NCBI RefSeq assembly: GCF_001640805.2
Contig: NC_066856.1
Location: forward strand, 19,225,712-19,289,711
Direction of reading: 5' to 3'
DNA: 64,000 nucleotides
DNA from: Lates calcarifer
Taxonomy: Eukaryota > Chordata > Actinopteri > Centropomidae
Position numbers and translations under genes: made by a program. Below, piece by piece: positions 1-13,925 of this stretch (positions within the stretch are counted from its first letter, which is position 1; every line of letters begins with the position of its first letter). The notes under the pieces were generated by a model. That model worked only from the letters and a program-made list of their open reading frames with translations, did not search any database and was not told the DNA's origin.

Positions 1-1583
1 GTCATCAGATCCTTTGATGTGAACAAGCCCGGCTGTGAAGTTGATGACCTGAAAGGAGGCGTGGCGGGAGGAAGTATCCTGAAGGGTGTGCTCAAGGTGA
101 GCAACAAGGAGAAGATGCTGAAACCCACTGACATCAGCTCAGTAACTCGCTTTTTAAATCAGGGAACAGGAAGGAAATCTAAATGTTGGTTTTACATTTT
201 ATGTTGTGTTGGATTCTTGTTTGATTTGGTGCATGTTTTGAGTATTTGGAGGACCTAATCTTAACATGATAAAGGTGTCAGTATAGGTATGTTGATTTTT
301 GTCTATGGATCCCTCTGATACTAAAAGAGCTTCACCAGAACCTTTTGTTGAGCTATCATCTGTTTCTCTGTGTGACCTCCAGGTGGGTCAGGAGATCGAG
401 GTGCGGCCAGGTATCGTGTCCAAAGACCAGGAAGGGAAGCTGATGTGCAAACCCATCTTCTCCAAGATCGTCTCTCTGTTCGCTGAGCACAACGACCTCC
501 AGTACGCTGCACCCGGAGGCCTGATTGGTCAGTCCACGCTCACACATTTCAACCTCAGTAACAACAATCTGGGGAAAAAACATAAACAATATGAAGTGAT
601 CTAATGTGTGTTTGTGTGCAGGCGTGGGCACTAAGATCGACCCGACGCTGTGCCGTGCGGATCGTATGGTCGGTCAGGTGCTGGGTGCCGTCGGAGCGCT
701 GCCAGAGATCTTCACCGAGCTGGAGATCTCATATTTCCTGCTCAGGAGGCTGCTGGGAGTCCGCACAGAGGGAGACAAGAAGGCTGCCAAGGTGAGCCGT
801 GGGAAATGTAGTCAGAGTGATGCTGAAGAATGTTTGCCTGAGCCTAAACACTTTCCTTACTGGGGTCAACATTTTATCTGTTTGTGTGCCTGCAGGTCCA
901 GAAGCTGTCTAAGAATGAAGTGCTGATGGTGAACATCGGCTCTCTGTCGACCGGCGGCCGCGTTAGCGCCGTAAAGGCCGATTTGGCCAAGATCGTCCTC
1001 ACCAACCCCGTCTGCACAGAGGTCGGAGAGAAGATCGCTCTGAGTCGACGAGTGGAGAAACACTGGCGGTAAGAGTCACAGCATCTGTTAAAATATGCAG
1101 AGTCTCCGAAAACAAAGACTCTCTACGAGTGTTCAGAGATCCAGAAAGGCCGGTGTGAGTTTAAAGATTTATCAGGCGTCAGATCACTGCTAATACTCAC
1201 CATGAGGATGATCTTACATCTCTGTGAAGTCATCGTAGTGATAATGATGGGGCTTCCTCACAGGAAGTTGGTTCATTCCTGCGCCTGATTGTGACTGAAG
1301 TTGCAAAAGCATTGCAACATGCTGCTGTTACTAATGAGTGCAGAGATAACACATGGAGCGATCCTGACACATCTCATGTTCTTATCAGTGTAGTTTTTAG
1401 ATGGTTTGCTCGTCAGGTATCTGACTTGTTGCTGGTTATTATCTTTGAAGATGATTAAGTTAAACATTATGTCTGCTCTTTCTGTCTTCTAACCATGTCT
1501 CCTCCTTTTCTCCTCTCAGTCTGATTGGTTGGGGACAGATCAGGAGGGGCGTGACCATCACACCCACAGTGGACGACGACTGA
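1..1583 (+). CDS. eif2s3: eIF2 gamma subunit, C-terminal part (5' end outside window)
   Basis: Gamma subunit of translation initiation factor eIF2, the GTPase core that with GTP carries initiator Met-tRNA to the 40S ribosome in the cytoplasm. Five coding exons are visible: 1-96, 383-527, 622-791, 896-1068 and 1520-1583, all with GT-AG introns and matching phases. Together they encode the last 215 residues. The protein opens at [11 protein letters not shown] and ends in VEKHWR, then IGWGQIRRG and TVDDD, the near-invariant eIF2 gamma tail. This part is beta-barrel domains II and III; the GTP-binding G domain lies upstream of the window. No frame breaks were seen. The next gene, lrrc31, lies downstream on the same strand with its own promoter. 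Identification rests on strong recall of the vertebrate protein and is very secure. Confidence 0.97.
1268..1352 (+). ncRNA. Possible H/ACA-like hairpin in the last eif2s3 intron (weak)
   Basis: Within the intron 1069-1519 there is a stem CTGCGC (1279-1284) with GTGCAG (1338-1343). It encloses a second perfect 7-bp stem GTTGCAA (1300-1306) with TTGCAAC (1312-1318), and is followed directly by AGATAA (1344-1349), which fits the H-box ANANNA. The expected 3' hairpin is only partly formed (GAGCGA with TTGCTC further on) and I cannot place a clear ACA box, so this may be chance. Confidence 0.15.
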
Positions 1584-1950
1584 GGAGAACAAACCGGGAC
1601 GTCACCGTGAAAGCTCCCGTCAGCCCGGACAACACAAACATCACACTCTCTCTTTGGCTTTTTTTCATTTTTTTTCCCCGAGGAAGGAAGGGAACAGAGC
1701 AGGACACGTCGGTGGTTTAAAGACGCCTCCTCCCCTGTGCTGCTCTTCTTCCTCTGCAGCCGCATGAGAACGTCATAGGTCGATTTTCACTGCAGATGAA
1801 GGACAGAGGAGGAGAGGAGGAGCTTTAGACTGATAACAATGCAACAGAGGAGGCTCACCTGAGTGAGCCAGAGGGTTTCTTCAGTACAGAGATGATCTGT
1901 ACTGTCCACAGATTTCACTCAGATCTAATAAAATACATTTGGAAGAAATG
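1584..1950 (+). other. eif2s3: eif2s3 3' UTR with polyadenylation signal
   Basis: Non-coding tail after the TGA at 1581-1583. A canonical AATAAA is at 1927-1932, so cleavage is expected around 1945-1955. From there to about 2640 I see only AT-rich intergenic sequence without a recognisable gene. Confidence 0.75.
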
Positions 1951-2639
1951 TGCTCGTCTCTGACGTCTGTTTGTCGGCTTTCATTGTAGCAGCTGAATAT
2001 GGAAATAAGTATTAAACAGGTCAGAAGGATGGATGCTGATTTATATCAAGTGAATTTGTCTGTGTAGAAATAGTGAAATGGGCTTTAAAAGGTTAGTCAG
2101 ACAGAAAATTAAAAGCAGTGTTTTCAAACAAAGATCTCATTCAGTTTCTCAGCTCCAGGACCTGAAGCTTTTCTTTGTCCTAAACTTATTTTGAGACTTT
2201 ATCTGAGCTCACACTGAATTCATTTACCACCAATGAAACAGGTTTGGGTTTGGGTCCTTTTAATAGCCTGATCCAGCTGCTCTCACTATTTTAAAACTCT
2301 CATTTACTCTGCTGCATCACAGCAGAACTCTGCCTTCATTTCTATTATCTTTAATCAAAATAGGAGATGAAACAGGAAGCTGTCATACAGTTAATAAATC
2401 ATTAACATTCAGCAGGTACTGGTTTATCACAGGCATTTATTTAGAAGATAAAATCAAACCGGTCTACAGCAGAACATCTTCAATATGATGATTTTTATTT
2501 AGTTTTTGGAGTAAATTCATTTTTCATGTTAAATATATTTTCTCTAACATGAATAGGTTTTCATGGCTGTAAAGAAACATAATGAAGTTGTAGCTAATCC
2601 TCACGCTGGGTGATGCCACCGTTTACTGAAGGTGTTGTC

Positions 2640-2913
2640 GCATTTCCGGGATGATCCACCTGACGAGCACGGGACATGACGTCGCTCAGGTGTCAGAGTG
2701 AGACCCGAGCAGAGTTTAGCGTTAGTTACTTTACATAAACCTGAATCAGAGATGATTTAATTCATGCGCTCAGTACAAAGACACCAGAGCTTTTCTGTTT
2801 CATCTCTTCACAAAGCAAAACAAAGAGAACGTGAACGCATCGCGGTGACGACCGACGGATAAAACCCGGGTTTTTATATTTTCCTCATCGTTTCTGGTCT
2901 GATTTGAAGCCGC
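2640..2913 (+). promoter_or_regulatory. lrrc31: lrrc31 promoter and 5' UTR region
   Basis: GC-richer stretch just upstream of the lrrc31 ATG. It contains an ETS-like TTCCGGG near 2644 and a CRE half-palindrome TGACGTCG at 2677-2684. The start site is not determinable by eye. Confidence 0.4.
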
Positions 2914-5257
2914 ATGGAGTCTGCAGGTGAGACAACGTCAAAATGAATGTGTGTGAATGAGCAGGACTCTGATTCACCTTTACTGACTGCGGTTCACTTA
3001 AGTTTGTAAAGTGGTGGTGGAAGAAGTATTCACATCCTTTACTCGAGTAAAAGTATCAGTAAATAATTGGTTGAATCATTGGTTGAAGTATTAAAGTAAA
3101 AGACTGTTAGTGCTGCAGGTTAATAAACATCAGATACACCTGAGAGGTCCAGGTGATTAATGTGGATCACTGGAACATTTAAAGAGAAAAATCACTTTAG
3201 TGGAGCTCAGACGTTTACACTGATTTTCTAAAAGGGTCAGAAGCCAAACAGGAATGTGCTGGTTTAATCTTTAACAAAGTTATAGTTTGTTATATCTTTA
3301 TCTTCAGAGTAACTAGTAACTAAAGCTGTCAGATAAATGTAGTGGAGTACAGAGTCCAGTATTTCCCTCTGAAATGTAGAGCAGCATACAATGGAAATAA
3401 GTAACCTCAAAACACAGAGCTTGAGGAAATGTTACTTTCCAACACTGCTGTGAGGCAAAAGTAAAACATTTAAGACTCTGTTTCCTGTCTGTTATTGGTC
3501 AGATGGTCAGCGTGGGCGTGATGGCGGCGGCAGTCAGAGACGCTCCCCTCTCGACGTCATCATGAGTCAGATCCGCCGGAAGCGCACGGCCTCGGACAGG
3601 AAGCCACTGGGTCGCTTCCTGTCCCGGACGTCTGAGCAGGCGGGGATCCCTGAGGACGGAGAGGCGGAGGGGAGGGAGAGCGTCCCGGGCGCTGCAGAGG
3701 CGGCGGAGAGCGAGCGAGACGTGGGCTGGGGTCGAGTGAGCGTCTTCCTGCAGAGGCTGGGGAAGAAAGCCGACAGCAGGAGCCTCAGTCTGGCTCACTG
3801 CGATCTGACTGCTACAGACCTGCTGGAGCTCGGTGCAAACACACACACACACACACACACATTTTACACTCTATATGAATCTGTTACACACTAAAGCACG
3901 CTCCTCGTCTGCAGCCACGCTGCTCCAGTTCCTCCCTCAGCTGGAGGAGGTGGACGTCTCCTGGAATGAGCTGATTGGTGGATGTCTGAAGGCGCTGACC
4001 TCTCACCTCCATCATGTGAGCGGGATCAGGACGCTGAGGCTCTGCAGCTGCAGGCTGAACTCTGACGACACCACAGCACTGGGTCTGGGACCTTCCCTGA
4101 GTATTATTATAATGCAGAGTAACAGACCAACCCCCTGCACTGATCCTGTGTGTGTTTGTAGGTGAGGCTCTCGGCTGCGTTCCTCTTCTGGAGATCCTCG
4201 ATTTGTCCTGGAACGGTGGCGTTGGGGGTGGAGGCTTGCAAGGCCTGCTGGGTAAACTTCACCCAACGCTGAGGGAGATTCACCTGGTGTCCTGTCAGCT
4301 CACTGCACCTGACGCTGCTGCACTGGGTAATAAAATACACCTCTGGTATTAGTGAAGACAGCCTGGCTAGCGTAGGCCATTTCCTACATTTCCCATAATT
4401 CTTGGTTTGTCCTCTCAGGAGGAATAGTGTCTGCTCTCCCCAGACTGTGCGTGCTGGACGTCTCCTGTAACCCTCGGCTCACGCAGGAAGTCGACAGTGA
4501 TGGCGGCGGCTTCGGGGAACTTGGTCGCCTCCCTCTCTCACGCCACCTCCCTCACCACGCTTCGGTTACAGGCCTGCGGTCTGACGACGGACTGCCTCGA
4601 CGCCCTCGGTAGGAGATCTACTGTTGGTGATCAGTTCAGCCTGTGAACAGAGGAGCACCTGGGTTGTTTTTGGTGCAGATAGCGCCATCATGTGGCTTTT
4701 AGAGCCGGTCAGCTCTGAGGTTTAGAGGCATGTTTCTGTCCTGCAGGTGGTTCGCTCCAGGTGGCTCCCCTCAGTGCGAGAGTTGGACCTGTCCTGCAAC
4801 AAAAGTGTGGCGGGAGGACTGAACCGCCTCGCCCCTCACCTGGCTCAGCTCACACACCTGGAGAGCCTCGACCTCCACCTGTGCTGCCTCACACGCTCCG
4901 ACCTGGAGGCCCTGGGTGAGTGTGTGTAAACAGTGTGTGAATCTTAAACCTCAGACTGAGCTGACACCCTGCAGCGGTCATGTGACTCCATGTTTTCAGT
5001 CCAGGTGCTCCCCTCTCTGACGGCGCTGACGGAGCTCGACGTGTCGTCCAATAAGGAGGCAGGAGGCGTCATTCAGCCGCTGGTCTCCGCCCTCCCTCTG
5101 ACGCAGGTGAAGCATCTGCCGCTCAGCAGCTGCAGCCTCAGTGAGGAGTCATTCACTGCTCTGGGTACACACAGTACACACCACTACAAGTACTGCAGTT
5201 ACTGCCCATACTGCTGCTGCTGCTCTGCTATAAAGATGTTTATTATTGTGAGTCTGA

Positions 5258-5299
<42 letters not shown>

Positions 5300-5909
5300 A
5301 GCTCTGGCGGTGCCGTACCTCCGCAGTGTGGATGTTTCCTGGTGTAAAGTGGTCGGCGGTCGTTTGGCTCTGCTGCTGGACGCTCTGCAGCCGTCCGTCA
5401 TCCTGGAGCTTCGCCTCAGCAGCTGTGAGCTCTCCACTGACGACCTGCATCACTTAGGTAACAGGAAGTAGTTGTTATTTTATTGTGAGCACCAGGATCA
5501 AGTCGAGTGTTTGATGAGTCCTCAGTACTGACTCCTCTGTTTGTCCTGAGCAGCTGCAGTGTGCAGACGTGGATGTCTGTCCTCTCTCCGGCTCCTGGAT
5601 CTCTCCTACAACGGCTCTGTGGGTGACGACGGCTGGTCCGCCCTGTTCGCAGCAGGAGGCCTGGGCTCACTGGAGGACGTCGACCTCAGCCTACGACCTT
5701 TGACCTCCGCCTGCTGCTCGGCCTGGCTGCCAGCGCTGCTCCGCGCTCTGCCGCGACTGCCGGCGCTGACTCGACTAGCCGTGCAGCGGTGGACGTTCGG
5801 CTCTCAGGACCGACAGCAGCTGAACCACTGCCTGAGGAAGAGGAACGTCCTGCTGGAGTGGGACACAACACATCATAAGCCGGCCAATCAGGAGAGCCCA
5901 GAGGAGTAG
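2914..5909 (+). CDS. lrrc31: Leucine-rich repeat-containing protein 31 (two apparent 1-nt frame breaks)
   Basis: LRR protein of poorly known function. Coding exons: 2914-2926, 3503-3832, 3915-4082, 4162-4326, 4419-4608, 4747-4915, 5000-5164, 5302-5457 and 5554-5909. The ATG exon codes only 13 nt. Residues 1-80 are charged; then come tandem ribonuclease-inhibitor-type LRRs. Each middle exon carries one module with a 'LDVSWN'-like strand and ends in 'xALG' at phase 1. Exon 4419-4608 has one extra base (GGGG, 4514-4517), after which the repeat continues in the +1 frame (LTTLRLQACGLTTDCLDALG). Exon 4747-4915 has one extra base near 4763-4764. Corrected, the CDS is 1710 nt, or 569 residues, close to human LRRC31 (about 550). 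An uncorrected model using an acceptor at 4759-4760 stays open but destroys an LRR. The symbol follows from LRR content and the lrrc34-mynn neighbourhood. Confidence 0.85.
3010..3447. mobile_element. hAT-like non-autonomous element in lrrc31 intron 1
   Basis: Bounded by AGTGGTGGTGGAAGAAGT on the left and GTTACTTTCCAACACTG on the right, approximate inverted termini of the CAGTGGTGGAA type. It is internally rich in AAGTA/TACTT units (for example TACTCGAGTAAAAGTATCAG). This matches a very common teleost interspersed repeat from memory. No transposase is present. The flanking 8-mers do not match, so no target duplication is evident. Confidence 0.65.
5262..5298 (+). repeat. (TG)n microsatellite abutting an lrrc31 splice acceptor
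   Basis: Pure TG run of 37 nt ending three nucleotides before the acceptor AG at 5300-5301 of coding exon 5302-5457. It replaces the usual polypyrimidine tract. Confidence 0.9.
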
Positions 5910-6275
5910 GGACCAGAAGTCCTGAACCTGCTAATCTGATACCATGTCGTTAATGAAGGACACCTGGATAAAAACATTTCCAGCTCTCTTTATTTCACCT
6001 ACAAGATTTCAACACAGCATTAAAGTGCCGTGTAAATAGTCCTTTATGTACTTATAGTTTTCTAATCTGAGTCAGAGATCTTTCTTATTTGGTACAATAC
6101 AACAAGATTGACCTGATTAAGCATCCTCTCGAGGAGTCGATCCATTTAGAATTACTGCCCAGTTTTATAGACGCACTTACTGTTTCACATGCACAATGTA
6201 CTTTTACAAGCTTAAATCTTTGCAGTTGATGTCATGCAGCCTAAAATCTGTGCAATAAACATTTAAATGTAAAAA
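5910..6275 (+). other. lrrc31: lrrc31 3' UTR and poly(A) signal
   Basis: Follows TAG at 5907-5909. AATAAA is at 6254-6259. The opposing lrrc34 transcript has candidate signals only tens of bases away. Confidence 0.7.
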
Positions 6276-6299
6276 AAGATGGATATCAGGATGCAGATG

Positions 6300-6505
6300 T
6301 TTATTTTGGATGCTCCACTGATTTAAAAAATATCAGTTTATTGTTGAGATGGTTTATTTTATCATCAAGTTCATGACTTGGTATATTTGCATGCTTTTTT
6401 TTTTTTTTTTTTTGCACATTTGAATCAGTGTTGTGTCTTTTTATGTCAGTGTTGAAGTCTCTGTCTGTTGGGCTGCTGTTGGAAGTGAGGAGGTTTAGTG
6501 AGAGA
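6300..6505 (-). other. lrrc34: lrrc34 3' UTR with candidate poly(A) signals
   Basis: Downstream of the lrrc34 stop (complement of 6506-6508). TTTATT on the plus strand, i.e. AATAAA on the gene strand, occurs at 6300-6305, 6337-6342 and 6353-6358. A poly-T run lies at about 6393-6412. Confidence 0.6.
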
Positions 6506-9339
6506 TTAGCAGAGCTGCAGAGGAACAAGTTGCCAGGTGTCAGTGTGCAGTGGGAAGGTGGAGTCTGGGCTGTCCACGCTGTAATAATGTCTCCTCAGAT
6601 TCTGGAAGACCTCTGCGAGAAACACGTGACCGTCCACCTCGTACGCGCTGACGTCTGTGTGCTCCTGCAGCAGCCGGTCGCTGTATATCAGCTCTCTGAA
6701 GGCCTGAGGAGCAGCGGTGGATTTAGGTTTCACATGAGGTACAGAGTGTGTGCAGCTCAGTGATGAGTGTGTGTGTTACCTGGCAGACAGGCTCCTCCAG
6801 GTGGTTTCCCCAGATGTAGATGTGTGTTAAAGTTGTGTTAGCTTTCATAGCCTGAGTCAGAGACAGCAGACCCTCCGTCCTGATGTTGTTACTGTTGACA
6901 GACAGCCTGACAGACAGACAGAGACCGTGTGTGTACAGCATGGAAATATATTCAGGTGCTACAGAGGAATCAGGCAGGAGATCATTCTAATTTTACATTC
7001 ACCTCTTCACATCTCTAAGAATGACTCTTTATAATCATGTTTTTCTGAGAGTATCGGACTCACTCCTTCAGGGTGCTGCCTGGCCAGGCGATGGCTTCAC
7101 TCAGGTAAATGGCGCCGTCATCTTCGATCCGATTGGACGACAGATCTAAGACCTCCAGGGCCGGGTTCTGCTTCAGCACCTCAGCAAGATGGTACGCACC
7201 GTCACGAGTCACACGGTTACTACAGACAACAGAGACGAGATGAGGAAACCGTGAGTACACGAACCCTCCTCTGCCCTCACTGCTGCACAGCAGAGAGATT
7301 TTGGGAATGAGAATAGATTTTTTGTTTTCGTTCCTACCAGCGGAGGTCCAGGTAGCGCAGGCTGTGGTTGAGCTTCAGGCCTTCGGTCAGCCTCTCCATC
7401 CCGGTGTCGGTCATCCCCATCTTCCCCAGGTGGAGCTCCACCAGGGTGCTGTTCACTGCCAGCATCTCAGAGCAGTGCACCGCCCACTCCTCCTGAGAGA
7501 CACAGGTTCAGGTTACAGTCAAACGCCTGTGTGCTGATCTATCAGAGTGACGCTCTGTGTGTCGGTACCTGGTGACTGAAGAGCAGTGGCCGGCTGATAT
7601 CGACAGAGCGAAGGGCTTTGTTGCTTTTTAACACGATGGTGAGCGCTATCACACTCTGCGTGGCCTAAAGGGACAGAGGCGAGGTCAGAGAAACTGGCTT
7701 CTGATTGGACTACGACAATCAAACCTTCATATAACCGTTATCAGTTTACCAGGTCGCAGTCAGCCAGCTCCAGCTCCTGCAGGGTGTTGTTCACCTGCAG
7801 CATGCTCGCCAGGTGCATGGCTCCTTTGTTCCCGATCTTATTACCTGAAAGCCTCAGAGAGAGCAAGGTGCTGTTACTCTGGGAAAGAGAGAGAGAGAGA
7901 AATCATCAGTAAGAGTTGCTCTCAGCAGCGTCTATATATGACAGGCAGATATAGACCTGCAGGCTCTTGCTGAGGATCTCAGCTCCGTCTGTCAGGATGT
8001 CGTTGAACATCAGGTCCAAAGAGCGCAGAGCTGAATTCTCCTCCTGCTCAGTAAAAACAGGTTTAATATAAACCACAACTGCAACTTCAATAACAGGAAA
8101 TATACCTAAAACTAACATGAGAGTTTGAGCTATTATTACCCCTCAGTACCTACCTGTAATAGGTCAGCCAGGTGTCCAGCCCCTTCATCTGTTATGTTGT
8201 TGTACTTCACATCAAGACCTGTTGGTACAAAACTTGTGAACAAAATTGTTGAAATGGTTAAAAATATCATAGTTAAAGTGTTGACCTGAACCTGGACTTC
8301 TCACCTGTCACACACTTGTTTTGCAGACATTTGGAGAGAACCAGGACGTCTTCATTGTTTAGTCTCTGGATGAGTCTCAGTCGGTTGTTTCCTGACAGTT
8401 TTAAGGTTAAATTCCTGCCACACACAAAACATAATTTAATAGATTTACTAATGTGTACACCTGTGCAGCTTCACATACCTACCATCACAGATTCAGATGC
8501 TTTTGGTGAGAAACACATCACAAAAAGTTGATAAACAGTTACTGTGCTTTTATTTTCTGGTTTAATTTATTCAGCAAATACTTTTGTAAATCCAATAGAA
8601 CCTTAGCCAAAAATACACCAAACCAAATGTAACTACAAACTACTAGCAAACTTTTAGCCTAGCTAGCTATCAGTAGCTAACCATCCAGCTAGCTCAGTGA
8701 GTTTAACATAACGTTTGTAGAGTTAATGAATTTGTTACATATTAAGTTAACAATCTGGGTATAAAATACAACTAGTTAATATTAATTTAGAATAAACGCT
8801 TTAAAGAAAAATGCATAAGATAATAAAGAAAATTATACTAAGATACGTTGATGGCTAAGTTAGCTAGCTAATGTGTAGCGGATACTGTTTGTTAGCTTAG
8901 CTTCACATCCAGTTAATAAGTTAACTTTCTTGCCATCTGATCAATTGCACTGGAATTTTCTCAATATTAAAATTAAAATGTTAAAATGTTAAAAATATCT
9001 GTGAAATTGAAATGTTTAATTTGTAGTGACTTTGTCCAGAGTTTGACAAAGTTTGCCCAGACAGGTGATCTACTTTTCATACCGGAGCACATTTTACTGC
9101 TAATATTTGATTTAATTTTACTCATGTTGAACGCGAAATGAATGTCTTTCACTTGTAACGGAGTCATTAATAAACAACCTATGTACCTAATCTTAAACTT
9201 TAGTCGTTTAAATTCATATTTTAACCACTTACTTCGTCTCCGTCGTCTTCTCTAAAACCTCTATAATGTGTGGGTTTCTTTTTATCTGATGTTCTGCACA
9301 GACAGCTTCGTAAAGCTCTGAAATATTTGCGCTATCCAT
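6506..9339 (-). CDS. lrrc34: Leucine-rich repeat-containing protein 34
   Basis: LRR protein associated in mammals with pluripotent, germline and ciliated cells. Ten coding exons on the minus strand, in gene order: 9339-9233, 8414-8305, 8218-8154, 8043-7957, 7878-7750, 7664-7569, 7492-7338, 7219-7064, 6906-6780 and 6703-6506. They total 1230 nt, or 409 residues, near the human length, and all phases join without a break. The protein begins MDSANISELYEAV. It has about eight RNase-inhibitor-type LRRs of the 'LRSLDLMFNDI' and 'LEVLDLSSNRIEDDGA' form from residue 65 to 345. It ends with a conserved tail (YIWGNHLEEPVCQ, then YEVDGHVFLAEV and QLVPLQLC) that matches LRRC34, including the IYIWGN motif and the HYY segment. 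One donor, GTCTAT after 7957, is weak. It lies tail-to-tail with lrrc31 and in tandem with mynn. Confidence 0.95.
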
Positions 9340-9365
9340 CGTTATCTACTAACGGAGAGTTTGGG

Positions 9366-9379
9366 TTGCTATGGCAACA
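9366..9379. promoter_or_regulatory. RFX X-box in the lrrc34 promoter
   Basis: GTTGCTATGGCAAC fits the X-box consensus RYYNYY-N2-RRNRAC bound by RFX transcription factors and is nearly a perfect palindrome. It sits 27 bp upstream of the lrrc34 ATG. X-boxes at this position are a hallmark of cilia-gene promoters. Confidence 0.7.
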
Positions 9380-9724
9380 ACAGGGGAAGACGGCGCCTCG
9401 CAAGGGACAAAATAGAATAAAAAGCGCAATATTTTAACAGGAGATAGTTATATTTCTTATTTTTTGATGGCTAAATGTTATATTTACAATCTTTAAATCG
9501 ATCACAAATCATTTACAGTGTTTTATAGATATTAGCTATTAATAACCATTAATAAAAACAAGTTTAAGGTTGCCAGATTGTAGAAAATCCTCCTTCAGCA
9601 TCACAATTTACTCCTCTTTTATGCAGTTAAATGAAGATTTATAACTGTAGGCTCATTCTTAAGTGTTTCCTGTAATATTCACTCAGACAGACACACATCT
9701 GATTGTCCCTTTTTGTTTTTAATT

Positions 9725-10654
9725 TTTATTTTCTTGTTCTGTTGTACAGTTTTTATACAGTAGTGAACCTGTGTATGCTTTAATTCACATTTCTGTACAA
9801 GTAATGCAGACGTTTAATCCAAAAAAAAAAAAAGAAAAAAAAGAAAAGAAAAGAAGAGAAAAAAATAATAAAACAAGAAACAAACAAACAGCTACTTTCA
9901 AGTAGATAGACACACTGTATATGATGCAGTTCTCAAACTTGAAGCACGGACATTTCTGCTAAGACCTGCAACAGCTGCTGCTTTAAAAACAAAAAAACAG
10001 ATCACTAGCTATATTACACTGAATCAAAAACCTTGGTTTGCATTAACAGGGCTACATTTATAAAGCCACCATCACATGTCAAACACTTACAGGTGAAACA
10101 CTTATGATAAATAAAATCATATCTCATGGCGATAACTAGACTCCTAATAACTATGTCCATATCTATTAAAACAATGCAAGAGTTGTATTGGTTGTCCCAT
10201 TACACAATAATTGTTTTATGATTAACATTGTTTTTTTTTCTGTTAGTTATTCATCTGTTGTGGACCTGTAAGAGAAAAGTAACTCCAGCCACACAACACT
10301 GTTGAAGAAGATGTTAGTCGGATGTTTTTGGTACGTAAAGTTTGAAACTCGTCAGCCACAATGGACGAGAAAGTCAGCTTCTACAGTGGAGACAGGGTTT
10401 TTTAGTGGACATCTCTGATGTTACATGACGTTAATCAGGCTCGAAATGTGGAGTGATGTTTAGACACATTTCCAGTAGCTTACTTTCCCTCCTAGTGGAA
10501 CTGTAGCTGAGTTGTTTGTGTTAGTGACAGACTCAGGAGAACAGGAGACGCAGGTTAGTTGTTTCTCAGAGGATATAAGACTGAATTTGAGCCTTGAGCC
10601 TTGACTTGACACAGACTGTGACTGTAGCTTGTGGTGAGGTCCGACGCCGCTGCC
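9725..10654 (-). other. mynn: mynn 3' UTR
   Basis: Sequence downstream of the mynn stop on the minus strand. TTTATT at 9725-9730, i.e. AATAAA on the gene strand, is the likely poly(A) signal. An A-rich tract (plus strand) occupies about 9821-9880. No other gene is seen here. The stretch 9380-9720 holds only the lrrc34 upstream region. Confidence 0.6.

Positions 10655-13925
<3,271 letters not shown>

Noticed and set aside
2914..5909. lrrc31 as a pseudogene
   Set aside because: All nine exons, splice sites and the stop are intact apart from two single-base shifts in short runs, and a neighbouring gene shows a similar shift, so error in the consensus is more likely.
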